Positions 7,705 through 16,507 of a DNA stretch of 57,650 nt are shown here, piece after piece. Every line of letters starts with the position of its first letter. Within the stretch, counting starts at the first letter, position 1. Origin of the DNA: Bacteroidales bacterium (lineage in GTDB: Bacteria > Bacteroidota > Bacteroidia > Bacteroidales > GCA-2748055); the NCBI GenBank assembly GCA_023138875.1, contig JAGLOO010000017.1, positions 1-57,650 of the forward strand. The letters are read 5' to 3'. The notes below the pieces were generated by a model, which saw nothing but the letters and a program-made list of their open reading frames with translations, was not told the origin of the DNA and did not search any database. The position numbers and the translations under genes are program-made.

Positions 7705-7735
7705 TTTCTAATGCTATTTTTCACTGCTATTTTTG
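7705..7735 (+). promoter_or_regulatory. Promoter of the moxR-bat operon
   Basis: TATTTTTG at 7728-7735 matches the Bacteroidota -7 consensus TAnnTTTG exactly, and TTTC at 7705-7708 lies 19 bp upstream where TTTG is expected. Transcription would start near 7742, giving a leader of about 52 nt before the moxR ATG at 7794. Confidence 0.6.
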
Positions 7736-7793
7736 TGCTTCGTTAAAATGCAAGAATATAAAGAGATGATTATTAATTTAAAAGAATCCGGTT

Positions 7794-8789
7794 ATGAGTC
7801 AGGACGTAAACATTAAAGAGCTCAATGAAAGGATCAAAAAGGATAGCGAGTTTGTAGATTTGATCACCCTGGAGATCCAGAAGGTGATCGTTGGCCAAAA
7901 ATACCTTGTAGAAAGGCTTCTGATTGGTCTGTTATCGGATGGACATATTTTGCTGGAGGGTGTGCCGGGTCTGGCAAAGACCCTTGCCATCACTACCCTC
8001 TCTCAGACCATCGACTCCAGCTTCAGCAGGATCCAGTTTACTCCGGATCTGCTTCCGGCCGACCTGATAGGAACCATGATCTACAGCCAGAAAAAAGAGG
8101 AGTTTATCGTAAAAAAGGGCCCCATTTTTGCTAACCTGATCCTGGCCGATGAGATCAACCGTTCTCCGGCCAAGGTGCAAAGTGCATTGCTGGAGGCCAT
8201 GCAGGAAAAGCAGGTAACCATAGGCGATGAGACCTATAAACTGGAGCGTCCTTTTCTCGTCCTGGCTACCCAGAATCCCATCGAACAGGAGGGGACCTAC
8301 CCGTTGCCCGAGGCACAAGTGGACAGGTTTATGTTGAAGGTAGTGGTAAACTATCCCAGCAAGGAGGAAGAAAAACTCATCGTCAGGCAGAACCTGAAAA
8401 AGATATTCCCGGAGGCAAACAAGATCCTTAAACCGATAGATATTTTACAAGCCAGGGAGGTTGTTAAAGATGTCTACCTGGATGAGAAGATTGAGAACTA
8501 TATCCTGGATATCGTTTTTGCTACCCGCAACCCGGATCAGGCTGGTCTGGCACAATTTGTGCCGTTGATTCAATATGGAGGATCGCCGCGTGCCAGCATT
8601 AACCTGGCGAAAGCGGCTAAGGCCTATGCATTTATTAAGCGCAGGGGTTATGTGGTTCCTGAAGATGTGAGGGTCATCTGTCATGATGTAATGAGACACC
8701 GTATTGGTTTAACCTATGAGGCGGAAGCTGAAAATATAACTACGGAAAATATTATTTCTGAAATTTTAAATAATGTGGAGGTACCCTAG
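7794..8789 (+). CDS. MoxR-family AAA+ ATPase
   Basis: A 331-residue MoxR ATPase with Walker A GVPGLAKT (56-63), Walker B LILADE (115-120) and a downstream sensor region including QNPIEQEGTYPLPEAQVDRF. MoxR proteins act as chaperone-like ATPases that mature or activate partner complexes with von Willebrand A (VWA) domains. Here the partners are plausibly the DUF58 and BatA/BatB proteins encoded downstream, as in other Bacteroidota. It is the first gene of the operon and is followed after 6 bp by a small secreted protein. Confidence 0.93.
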   Translation: MSQDVNIKELNERIKKDSEFVDLITLEIQKVIVGQKYLVERLLIGLLSDGHILLEGVPGLAKTLAITTLSQTIDSSFSRIQFTPDLLPADLIGTMIYSQKKEEFIVKKGPIFANLILADEINRSPAKVQSALLEAMQEKQVTIGDETYKLERPFLVLATQNPIEQEGTYPLPEAQVDRFMLKVVVNYPSKEEEKLIVRQNLKKIFPEANKILKPIDILQAREVVKDVYLDEKIENYILDIVFATRNPDQAGLAQFVPLIQYGGSPRASINLAKAAKAYAFIKRRGYVVPEDVRVICHDVMRHRIGLTYEAEAENITTENIISEILNNVEVP

Positions 8790-8795
8790 GATTCA

Positions 8796-9203
8796 ATGAA
8801 TACCAGATTAATCATATTCGGAATGTTGTTGACTGCGTGTACGGTTGTGAGTGCACAGTCCATGATAGGACTGACCAAAGAGGAGGTGCTGGTAATCGTG
8901 AAGAAGGAACATAAGGAGTTCAGGAAGGATAATATGGTTGTGAAGCAACGTTTCAATTATTTGAAATATGTCAACGCCAAAAAGACAAGGACATGGATCC
9001 TCTATTTTACCGATGAGGAGATATGTAAAACCTCCAAGCTTGTCTGTGATTACTCCGATTATGATGAAGTTCTTGAGGATTTAAACAGTTCCTTTCAAAA
9101 AGTAGATGATTCCAGATGGGAATATATCCAGGACACTGCTACTTTCGAAGTGAACCTGATCAAGGAAGAGTGGTATTTCATTGTCCGTGAAACCAGGAAA
9201 TAG
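8796..9203 (+). CDS. Small secreted protein of the bat operon
   Basis: This 135-residue protein has a clear signal peptide (about residues 1-20, ending VVSAQS) and a compact mature domain of mixed strands and helices. No known family was recognised. It starts 6 bp after moxR, and its stop overlaps the reading frame leading into the DUF58 gene, so it is translated with the operon. It is probably a periplasmic accessory to the Bat complex; that is inference from position. Confidence 0.75.
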   Translation: MNTRLIIFGMLLTACTVVSAQSMIGLTKEEVLVIVKKEHKEFRKDNMVVKQRFNYLKYVNAKKTRTWILYFTDEEICKTSKLVCDYSDYDEVLEDLNSSFQKVDDSRWEYIQDTATFEVNLIKEEWYFIVRETRK

Positions 9204-9234
9204 AAGGAGAACAGTCATTCTTGAAGCAGCAGAA

Positions 9235-10098
9235 GTGGAAACAAAGGATCTCTTAAAAAAAGTACGGAAGATTGAGATTAAGACACGGGGACTAACCCGT
9301 CAGATCTTTGCCGGAGAGTACCACAGTGCTTATAAAGGCAGGGGGATGACTTTTTCTGAAGTGCGGGAATACCAGTATGGAGACGACATCAGGAACATTG
9401 ACTGGAATGTGACAGCCAGGTTCAATCATCCCTATGTTAAAGTATTCGAAGAGGAGAGGGAGCTGACGGTTATGTTACTGATTGATCTAAGTGCTTCGGG
9501 TGATTTCGGTACGCAACAACATTTAAAGCGGAGCCTGATCACGGAAATCGCTGCAGTACTCTCATTTTCGGCCATTGAAAACAATGATAAGATCGGGGTG
9601 ATCATGTTCAGCGATCGTGTTGAAAAATTTATTCCGCCTCAGAAAGGCCGCAAACATATTCTCAGGATCATCCGTGAATTGCTGGAGTTTCAACCGGAAA
9701 GTAAAAATACTGATATTTCAGAAAGCCTGCGATTTCTTACAAATGCCATCAAGAAACGTTGTACAGCCTTTCTGATTTCCGATTTCAAGGATAAGGGGTA
9801 TGCACGATCCCTGCAAATTGCAAATAATAAACACGATGTGGCTGCCCTTCATATTTATGACCGTCGGGAGACCTCCTTACCTCCGGTGGGATTGATAAGG
9901 GTGCTGGATGCGGAATCGGGACGGGAACTATGGATCGATACATCAAAGAGCAGGGTGCGGGAAAATTATTCTTTGAAGTGGGAGAGCCATGTAGATATGA
10001 TGAAGGAGATATTCACAAGAGCCGGGGTGGATAGTGTCTCGTTGCGCACGGGCGAGGATTATGTGAAACCATTAATGTGGCTGTTCAAGAAAAGATAA
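9235..10098 (+). CDS. DUF58 protein (VWA-like) of the bat operon
   Basis: A DUF58 protein with the family signature YHSAYKGRGMTFSEVREY, then YGDDIRNIDWNVTAR, and a VWA-like domain (LIDLSASGDF as a degenerate MIDAS site, about residues 80-220). Such proteins bind MoxR ATPases. The open frame reaches back to a TTG at 9181, overlapping the previous gene by 23 bp. The GTG at 9235 places the conserved VETKDLLKKVRKIEIKTRG at the N terminus as in relatives and is preferred, although the TTG cannot be excluded. It is followed after 1 bp by the next membrane protein. Confidence 0.88.
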   Translation: METKDLLKKVRKIEIKTRGLTRQIFAGEYHSAYKGRGMTFSEVREYQYGDDIRNIDWNVTARFNHPYVKVFEEERELTVMLLIDLSASGDFGTQQHLKRSLITEIAAVLSFSAIENNDKIGVIMFSDRVEKFIPPQKGRKHILRIIRELLEFQPESKNTDISESLRFLTNAIKKRCTAFLISDFKDKGYARSLQIANNKHDVAALHIYDRRETSLPPVGLIRVLDAESGRELWIDTSKSRVRENYSLKWESHVDMMKEIFTRAGVDSVSLRTGEDYVKPLMWLFKKR

Positions 10099-10099
10099 C

Positions 10100-11074
10100 A
10101 TGAGATTCCCGCGAAATCTGATCATATCTTCTCTGTTGTGCCTGCTGGCCACCTCTGCCCAGGCACAGCTGATCAGTGTTATGTCACAGGTCAGTTCCGA
10201 CTCCATGATGATCGGTGACCAGGTTATTTTTAATATACATGTCGAAGCAGCTGAAAATATTGTATTTACACTGCCTTTGGTTAAAGACACCCTGAATAGC
10301 AACATCGAAGTGCTTTTTTCAATCTCTTCAGATACAACCCTGCTCGCAGGCAGGCAGGTAGTCGATCACAGCTACATGATCACAGGCTTTGAGCAGGGGA
10401 TGCAACTGGTGCCACCACAACCGGTAGTTTATACATTCGACAACACCACCGATACAGCGCTGAGCATGCCGCTGATTATTCATGTCATTGAACCGGCTGT
10501 TGATACCACCCAACAGATCAAACCCATCAAACCTCCCATCAATACTCCGCTTACTTTCAAGGAGGTATTGCCATGGATTGCATTGGGTATGGGCGGATGG
10601 ATGTTGGCAACGCTGATCATAGCACTGGCCTGGATGTATCGGCAACGCAGCAAGGATCCTAAAATATTTGCAATCAAACCACAGGAGCCGGCCCATGTGA
10701 TAGCTTTCCGGGAACTGGACAGGCTTAAGGAAGAAAAGATATGGGAAAGTGGACAAATCAAGCAGTTTTACACAAGGCTTACAGAAATAACACGGCATTA
10801 TATTGAAAGACAATATGGTATTCCGGCCATGGAAAGGACAACAGGGGAGATCCTCGATGCATTTCGCAAATCGAATATAGAAGACAGCCTGCTGGATGAA
10901 ATGCTGAAGGAGTTGCTGGAACTGTCCGACCTGGTCAAGTTCGCAAAGGAGGACCCGTTACCGGTGGACAACCAGACAAACCTGAACGCTGCATACCTGT
11001 TCGTACAGAAAACCTATTCGTTTTTTTATTCGGAAAAACTGGAATTAAAAGAGGAGGATATGCGCAATGATTAA
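10100..11074 (+). CDS. Bat-operon membrane protein with periplasmic N-domain
   Basis: This 324-residue protein has a signal peptide (residues 1-23, ending AQAQL), a periplasmic beta-rich domain to about residue 150, and one membrane helix (about residues 152-175, WIALGMGGWMLATLIIALAW). Its cytoplasmic helical domain resembles the C-terminal part of BatD-like proteins (VIAFRELDRLKEEKIW, FYTRLTEITRHYIERQYGI). Proteins of this layout occur between DUF58 and BatA in Bacteroidota operons. The role is unproven, probably structural. Its 3' end overlaps batA by 8 bp. Confidence 0.75.
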   Translation: MRFPRNLIISSLLCLLATSAQAQLISVMSQVSSDSMMIGDQVIFNIHVEAAENIVFTLPLVKDTLNSNIEVLFSISSDTTLLAGRQVVDHSYMITGFEQGMQLVPPQPVVYTFDNTTDTALSMPLIIHVIEPAVDTTQQIKPIKPPINTPLTFKEVLPWIALGMGGWMLATLIIALAWMYRQRSKDPKIFAIKPQEPAHVIAFRELDRLKEEKIWESGQIKQFYTRLTEITRHYIERQYGIPAMERTTGEILDAFRKSNIEDSLLDEMLKELLELSDLVKFAKEDPLPVDNQTNLNAAYLFVQKTYSFFYSEKLELKEEDMRND

Positions 11075-12062
11075 CCTGGAGTTTGCATATCCTGCATTCT
11101 TTTATGCACTGGTCCTGCTGCCTTTGATGACAGCATGGTATGTTTGGAAAGGTAAAAGAAGTACCGCGGCGTTAAAGCTCTCAGGATTTGAAAATATTGA
11201 TGAGCGCATCGGATCATCCAGGATCTGGCTCAGGCACATGTTGTTCATCCTTCGCCTGCTCGTGGTGGGATTGATCATTGTGGTAATGGCCCGGCCGCAA
11301 TCCTCTAATAAATGGGAACAGGTAACCACTGAAGGCATTGATATTGTGATGTGCATGGACGTGTCAGGTAGTATGCGGGCCATGGATTTTAAACCTAACA
11401 GGCTTGAAGCTTCCAAAAATGTGGGGATTGAATTTGTCAATGCCCGGCAGGATGACAGGTTCGGACTGGTGGTGTTTGCAGGGGAAAGCTTTACCCAGTG
11501 TCCCATGACCACTGACCGGGCGGTAGCGGTTAATTTTCTGAAGGAAATCGACTTTGGCGTGATTGAGGATGGAACGGCCATCGGGATGGGACTGGCAACA
11601 GCTGTAAACAGGATCAAGGAGAGCCGGGCAAAAAGCAAAGTGATCATTCTGCTCACCGATGGAGTGAATAACAGGGGAGATGTGGGACCTGTTACAGCCG
11701 CAGAAATCGCGGCAAACTATGGCATCAGGGTGTATACAATTGGTGTGGGTTCACTTGGCAATGCACCTGTTCCCGTACAGGATGTGTATGGAAGAACGGT
11801 GACCAGGAATATGCCGGTTGAAATTGATGAGGATGTACTTAGAAAGATTGCTGAAACAACTGATGGCTCCTATTTCAGGGCCACCAATAATAACAAATTG
11901 CGGGAGATCTACCAGCAGATCGACCAGATGGAAAAGACAAGACTGGATGTGAAACATTTCAGCAAAAAGAAGGAGGAATATTTTCCATTTCTCCTTGCAG
12001 CCATGCTATTGCTCCTGTTTGAGATCCTGCTGAGATATACAGTTTTCAGAACAATACCTTGA
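11067..12062 (+). CDS. batA: BatA, VWA-domain aerotolerance protein
   Basis: A 331-residue inner-membrane protein with hydrophobic segments near residues 8-24, 56-76 and at the C terminus, and a central von Willebrand A domain. The MIDAS motif is D98-V-S100-G-S102 (DIVMCMDVSGSM), with LLTDGVNNRGD further on. BatA and BatB together with MoxR form the core of the Bat system, named for aerotolerance in Bacteroides fragilis. The molecular role is still unclear. The gene overlaps its upstream neighbour and is followed after 6 bp by batB. Confidence 0.93.
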   Translation: MINLEFAYPAFFYALVLLPLMTAWYVWKGKRSTAALKLSGFENIDERIGSSRIWLRHMLFILRLLVVGLIIVVMARPQSSNKWEQVTTEGIDIVMCMDVSGSMRAMDFKPNRLEASKNVGIEFVNARQDDRFGLVVFAGESFTQCPMTTDRAVAVNFLKEIDFGVIEDGTAIGMGLATAVNRIKESRAKSKVIILLTDGVNNRGDVGPVTAAEIAANYGIRVYTIGVGSLGNAPVPVQDVYGRTVTRNMPVEIDEDVLRKIAETTDGSYFRATNNNKLREIYQQIDQMEKTRLDVKHFSKKKEEYFPFLLAAMLLLLFEILLRYTVFRTIP

Positions 12063-12068
12063 TGATCC

Positions 12069-13112
12069 ATGATTTATTTTACACATAAAGAGATACTATG
12101 GTTTTTGCTGGCAGCAGCTTTTATGCTGGTGGGTTATCAATTGTACTGGAGATACCGCAGACGTTCCCTGGCACAGATGGGTGATAGCTCATTGCTCGAT
12201 TACCTGATGCCAGATGCGTCACGGACAGCCCATCACTGGAAGTTTACACTGCTGTTCTTCGGGACGGCCCTGTTGATTATTGCTGTATCCGGTCCCAGGA
12301 TTGGTACAAAGCTTGAAGAGGTAGAGCAGAAGGGCCGTGAGATCATCATTGCACTTGATGTATCCAATAGCATGCTGGCCGAAGACATTAAACCTTCCCG
12401 GCTTGAAAGGTCGAAACAAATGATCAATCGGATGGTGGACCGGATGTCCAGTGACAAAATTGGACTGATTGTATTTGCAGGGGATGCTTACACCCAGATT
12501 CCAATTACCGATGACTATCCCAGTGTGAAGATGTTTCTTGCCGGTGCGGGTCCGGATATGGTCTCGAAACAGGGAACGGCCATTGGATCTGCCATCAGAC
12601 TGGCTGTCAGGTCATTTTCGTCCTCATCCGCAATTGAGTCCGATGAAAAAGGTTCGCCAGGCAGGGCCGTCGTGGTCATTACTGACGGGGAAAATCATGA
12701 AGACGATGCCGTGGGTGAAGCTACCCGGGCCAGTGACAAAGGTATTCGGGTATATACTGTAGGACTGGGTGATCCAAACGGAGTGCCTGTGCCGGTAAGA
12801 CCGGGAAGTGCTGCAAACCGTAGAGACAAGGATGGACAGGTGGTGGTTAGTAAGCTGAATAAAAAACTACTTGTGGAAGTGGCTGCAGCGGGTAATGGGG
12901 CTTATATTGCAGGTGACAGGATCAACAGCCTGATCGATGAACTGGACCAACTTCAAAAAACCGAACTTAAAACCCGCGTATTTTCAGAATTTGCCGAGCG
13001 ATTTCAGTATTTCGCCGGATTTGCACTTCTATTCCTGGTCCTGGAATTTTTTATCCGTTCCAGGAAAAATTCTTTGCTGAAACGTTTTAACCTATTTCAA
13101 ACCGAACGATGA
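12069..13112 (+). CDS. batB: BatB, VWA-domain aerotolerance protein
   Basis: Paralogue of BatA, 347 residues, with the same layout of two N-terminal membrane segments, a VWA domain and a C-terminal helix. The MIDAS residues are D97-V-S99-N-S101 (IIALDVSNSML), with VVVITDGENHEDD as the second metal-site loop. It lies 6 bp after batA and overlaps batC by 4 bp (ATGA), a sign of translational coupling. All metal-site residues are intact. Confidence 0.93.
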   Translation: MIYFTHKEILWFLLAAAFMLVGYQLYWRYRRRSLAQMGDSSLLDYLMPDASRTAHHWKFTLLFFGTALLIIAVSGPRIGTKLEEVEQKGREIIIALDVSNSMLAEDIKPSRLERSKQMINRMVDRMSSDKIGLIVFAGDAYTQIPITDDYPSVKMFLAGAGPDMVSKQGTAIGSAIRLAVRSFSSSSAIESDEKGSPGRAVVVITDGENHEDDAVGEATRASDKGIRVYTVGLGDPNGVPVPVRPGSAANRRDKDGQVVVSKLNKKLLVEVAAAGNGAYIAGDRINSLIDELDQLQKTELKTRVFSEFAERFQYFAGFALLFLVLEFFIRSRKNSLLKRFNLFQTER

Positions 13113-13861
13113 CAAGGATCAGATTAGTTTGCTTATTTTCTCTGTTTACACTGGCGCTTTATGGGCAAAACGACAGGAAAGCCATACGCCAGGGAGTACA
13201 AGCTTATGAAGACGGTGATTTCAGCGAGGCAGAGGTGCAATTCAGGAAGGCAGGGGATCTTAACCAGGAATCGTTTGAGGCTGAATTCAATACAGGAGCG
13301 GCTATGTATGGTCAGGAGAAATACGAAGAGACTCTGAAACAATATGAAACGCTGGTTGACAGAACCGGTGATCCGAAGACCCTGGCCCATGTATGGCACA
13401 ATATAGGGAACAGCCTCCTGGAAGCACAACAATATGAACAGAGCATCGAGGCCTACAAGAACAGCCTCAGGCTGAATCCCTCCGATGCCGACACCAAGTA
13501 TAACCTGGCCTACGCAAAACAGAAATTGCAGGAACAGCAACAGCAGCAACAGCAGCAAAATCAGGATCAGAATAAGGACCAGCAGGATCAGGACCAGGAC
13601 CAGGACCAGGATCAGCAACAGCAGGAGCAAGACCAGGATCAGCAACAGCAGGAGCAAGACCAGGAGCAGGAGCAGGATCAGCAACAGCAGGAGCAAGACC
13701 AGGACCAGCAACAGCAACAGCAGGCTAAACCCCAGGAAATCTCAAGGGAGGATGCCGAAAGGATGTTGAATGCCATCCAGCAGCAAGAAAAAGACGTGAA
13801 GGACAAGGTCGATAAGAAAAAAGCAGCTGCTGCCAAGGTGAAAACAGAAAAGGATTGGTAA
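13109..13861 (+). CDS. batC: BatC, TPR protein with Gln/Asp-rich tail
   Basis: A 250-residue secreted or periplasm-facing protein: signal peptide (residues 1-19, ending LYGQN), then three TPR units (about residues 20-135). From about 142 to 206 follows a low-complexity region of almost pure Q, D, E and N, and the end is basic and Lys/Ala-rich. The charged tail is encoded by a 27-bp tandem repeat. BatC proteins pair TPRs with acidic low-complexity tails, and the TPRs probably dock other Bat proteins. ATGA overlap with batB. Confidence 0.88.
   Translation: MTRIRLVCLFSLFTLALYGQNDRKAIRQGVQAYEDGDFSEAEVQFRKAGDLNQESFEAEFNTGAAMYGQEKYEETLKQYETLVDRTGDPKTLAHVWHNIGNSLLEAQQYEQSIEAYKNSLRLNPSDADTKYNLAYAKQKLQEQQQQQQQQNQDQNKDQQDQDQDQDQDQQQQEQDQDQQQQEQDQEQEQDQQQQEQDQDQQQQQQAKPQEISREDAERMLNAIQQQEKDVKDKVDKKKAAAAKVKTEKDW
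13533..13726 (+). repeat. CAG/GAC-rich minisatellite inside batC
   Basis: Coding low-complexity DNA. A 27-bp unit beginning GATCAGCAACAGCAGGAGCA occurs exactly at 13610-13636 and 13637-13663 and again at 13676-13702 after a 12-bp insertion. The unit is a multiple of three, so copy-number change would keep the frame and alter only the length of the Q/D/E tail. Confidence 0.85.
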
Positions 13862-13874
13862 ATTCAGATCATCA

Positions 13875-15710
13875 ATGAACTTGAAGCTACTTACATCGGC
13901 TACCATCATTTTACTCTGCACCGGCTTGCTGACCGGGCAGGATAAAATATTTACGGCTTCAGCTCCGGCAGTGGTGAAGGCCGGTGAGCAATTTCAGTAT
14001 GTGATCGAAGGTTCCGAACAGGGAGTTCTTTTACTTCCTCCCCTGAATGGCTTCCAGCTTCTGGCAGGACCTTTCTCGTCATATTCTTCCCATTCACAAT
14101 GGGTCAACGGGAAGATGACAATGAAAACGGTTGTTACATATACCCATGTATTAAGAGCAACAGCGAAAGGTTCTTTTACCATCCCCCCGGCTACAATCAA
14201 GGTTGGAAGGAAAGAGTATAAAACCAATAAGGTACAAATTGTTGTGAATGAAGGTACAGCGGTAGCTCCTCTCCCCGGTTCTAATCAACCTGCAGATGCT
14301 GGCAGCCCTGCGGTGGCGGAAGCTTCAGATGAAAACCCGGTTTTCCTTCGCGTGATCCCTTCAAGAAGAGATGTGTATGTGGGCGAACAATTCGTTTCCG
14401 GGTTAAAGGTCTATACGCGGGTGAATACAAGACCTTCCTCCTCAGCGAAAGACATTCCATATGAAGGATTCTATAAGAAAACAGTTGATCCGGATGCAAA
14501 TGCCCAGCAGCAGGATATTGGTGGACAACAATACATCACCCAGGTGATTCAGAGGCATATCCTGATCCCCCAGAAGTCAGGGGAGATTGTAATTGGACCT
14601 TACGAATCTGAATGGATGGTGCAACAGCGGGTGCAGCGTCGCAGCAGCAATAATATTTTCGACAACTTTTTCGATGATCCGTTTTTTAATGGAATCCAGG
14701 ATGTTCCCATGAAACTGGCAACAAAACCGGTTACCATCGTTGTAAGACCTCTTCCTCCCAATGCACCGGCAGGTTTTACCGGAGGTGTTGGAGATTATTC
14801 ATTGAATGCTTCCCTCTCGGCCGGGGAGATCGAAGTGAATGAAGCACTGAGCCTGATCATTACCATCCGGGGTACAGGAAACCTTCCCCTGCTCGGTGAG
14901 CCCGAGGTGAGCCTTCCGCCTGATCATGATCTCTATGATATAACCAGATCGGTGAATACGAACACATCAGGAAACCTGATCAATGGTTCAGTGACCTTTG
15001 AATATCCTATTGTAGCAAGACATGCCGGTCGCTTCAGGATTGCTCCGGTACAATTTACATGGTTTGATCCGGGAAGTAAACAATACCGTACAAGCACTAC
15101 TGAGGAATTTACTTTTACTGTGCTGAAAGGGGAATCTGAGGAAGGTCAGGGGAGTGTATATGTGCCAGGTGTAATGCATGAGAGTGTGGAGGATATCGGG
15201 ACCGATATCAGGGATATTATCAGGATACCCCAGGTTTTCACACCCCTTGCAAGCTCTTTGTTTGCAAAGACGTGGTATAAATCACTGTATCCACTGTCAG
15301 CACTGATGGGCATATTGACCCTTATCCTGATCCGGTTGGGTGCCAGGAGAAATGCCGATCTGAAACTGGTCCGGAACCGGCAGGCCAACAGGTCGGCACG
15401 TGTCAGGTTGAAAAAAGCCGACAGGTGCAGGAAAGCAGAAGACCGCGATGGATTTTATGAAGAAGTAGGGAAAGCAATATGGGGTTACCTGGCCGATAAG
15501 TTGAATATTGAAACCTCCGGCCTCTCCAGGGATGTGATCATTCAAGAACTGGATCAGCGGGAGATTTCAGAAGAGGTGAGAACCGCGTTTCTCAGGATCC
15601 TCGATGAAAGTGAATTCTCACGTTTTGCGCCATCATCTGAAAAGAGTGAAGTAAATCAGCTATACAAAGATGCTGTGACACTGATTAGAAACCTGGAAAA
15701 CAGCCTGTGA
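13875..15710 (+). CDS. batD: BatD, large periplasmic Bat protein
   Basis: A 611-residue BatD-family protein: signal peptide (residues 1-22), several beta-sandwich domains exposed in the periplasm (KIFTASAPAVVKAGEQFQY starts the first), and one membrane helix near residues 472-490. A cytoplasmic helical domain (LKKADRCRKAEDRDGFYEEV) resembles the C-terminal part of the 10100-11074 protein. It lies between batC and batE, overlapping batE by 4 bp. It is thought to be an envelope component of the Bat complex. Confidence 0.9.
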   Translation: MNLKLLTSATIILLCTGLLTGQDKIFTASAPAVVKAGEQFQYVIEGSEQGVLLLPPLNGFQLLAGPFSSYSSHSQWVNGKMTMKTVVTYTHVLRATAKGSFTIPPATIKVGRKEYKTNKVQIVVNEGTAVAPLPGSNQPADAGSPAVAEASDENPVFLRVIPSRRDVYVGEQFVSGLKVYTRVNTRPSSSAKDIPYEGFYKKTVDPDANAQQQDIGGQQYITQVIQRHILIPQKSGEIVIGPYESEWMVQQRVQRRSSNNIFDNFFDDPFFNGIQDVPMKLATKPVTIVVRPLPPNAPAGFTGGVGDYSLNASLSAGEIEVNEALSLIITIRGTGNLPLLGEPEVSLPPDHDLYDITRSVNTNTSGNLINGSVTFEYPIVARHAGRFRIAPVQFTWFDPGSKQYRTSTTEEFTFTVLKGESEEGQGSVYVPGVMHESVEDIGTDIRDIIRIPQVFTPLASSLFAKTWYKSLYPLSALMGILTLILIRLGARRNADLKLVRNRQANRSARVRLKKADRCRKAEDRDGFYEEVGKAIWGYLADKLNIETSGLSRDVIIQELDQREISEEVRTAFLRILDESEFSRFAPSSEKSEVNQLYKDAVTLIRNLENSL

Positions 15711-16462
15711 TGAAGAAAGCATATGTGATCCTTTTCGTGGTGATGGTAGTGACAGAGGTCTCTGCGACGAGCGATTCTTTGTATCAGAAAGCCAATGGAT
15801 TATACCAGCAAGGGGAGTATGAGACCGCTCTGAATATTTACAGGGACATAATCAATGCCGGGTTTGAGTCTTCCGGTCTTTACTACAACATGGGCAATGC
15901 AGCCTACAGGTCTAATAGCATCGGGTATTCAATTCTTTACTATGAGAAAACCCTGAAGCTGGACCCTTCTCATGAAGATGCAATCCATAACCTGGAATAT
16001 GTTTCCCGGTACCGGGTGGATACATTTGAACAGGTTCCCGAACTATTTATTCGTAGCTGGACCAAAGCAGTCGTCCGAAGCTTTTCAGAACAGGTATGGA
16101 GTATCCTCGCTATTGTACTCTTTATGATGCTTCTGGGGAGTGTATTTATCTATCTGTTTTCACAACGGCTTGTCCTTAAAAAAGCCGGATTTTTCATTGC
16201 TATGATCGGACTGGCACTTTTCATAATTTCACTCTCGTCTGCCCTGGCACAGCACCGGAACATCATTCGGCCTGATGCCGGAATCATACTTTCCCCATCT
16301 GTTATAATCAGAAGCTCTCCAAGTGAATCCGGGACAGAATTATTTATTTTGCATGAAGGAACCAGGGTGAGGGTAAATGAAGAGGTGTCAGGATGGCATA
16401 ACATCCGTGTGATAGACGGAAGGGAAGGATGGGTTCAGGTCAATGATTTTGAAAGTATATAA
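15707..16462 (+). CDS. batE: BatE, TPR and SH3-type domain protein
   Basis: A 251-residue protein with a signal peptide (residues 1-19), two TPRs (about residues 22-95), and two membrane helices near residues 128-148 and 158-180. The C-terminal SH3b-like domain (VIIRSSPSESGTELFILHEG, then WHNIRVIDGREGWVQ) is often found in cell-wall-binding proteins. It overlaps batD by 4 bp and is the last gene of the moxR-bat operon. A short hairpin (AGGTT/AACCT, about 16478-16491) follows, but without a convincing U-tract. Confidence 0.88.
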   Translation: MMKKAYVILFVVMVVTEVSATSDSLYQKANGLYQQGEYETALNIYRDIINAGFESSGLYYNMGNAAYRSNSIGYSILYYEKTLKLDPSHEDAIHNLEYVSRYRVDTFEQVPELFIRSWTKAVVRSFSEQVWSILAIVLFMMLLGSVFIYLFSQRLVLKKAGFFIAMIGLALFIISLSSALAQHRNIIRPDAGIILSPSVIIRSSPSESGTELFILHEGTRVRVNEEVSGWHNIRVIDGREGWVQVNDFESI

Positions 16463-16507
16463 GTTTAACTACCCGGAGGTTGCAGAACCTTCTTAATAAA
16501 CATTTTT

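Noticed and set aside
13600-13710. Repeat block considered as a CRISPR array
   Set aside because: Units are contiguous or separated by 12 bp of the same composition, with no unique spacers, and lie within the batC reading frame.
13133-13717. Long Leu-rich ORF antisense to batC
   Set aside because: It is the mirror of the CAG/GAC repeat; poly-Leu composition comes from CTG/CTC complements and there is no independent start context.
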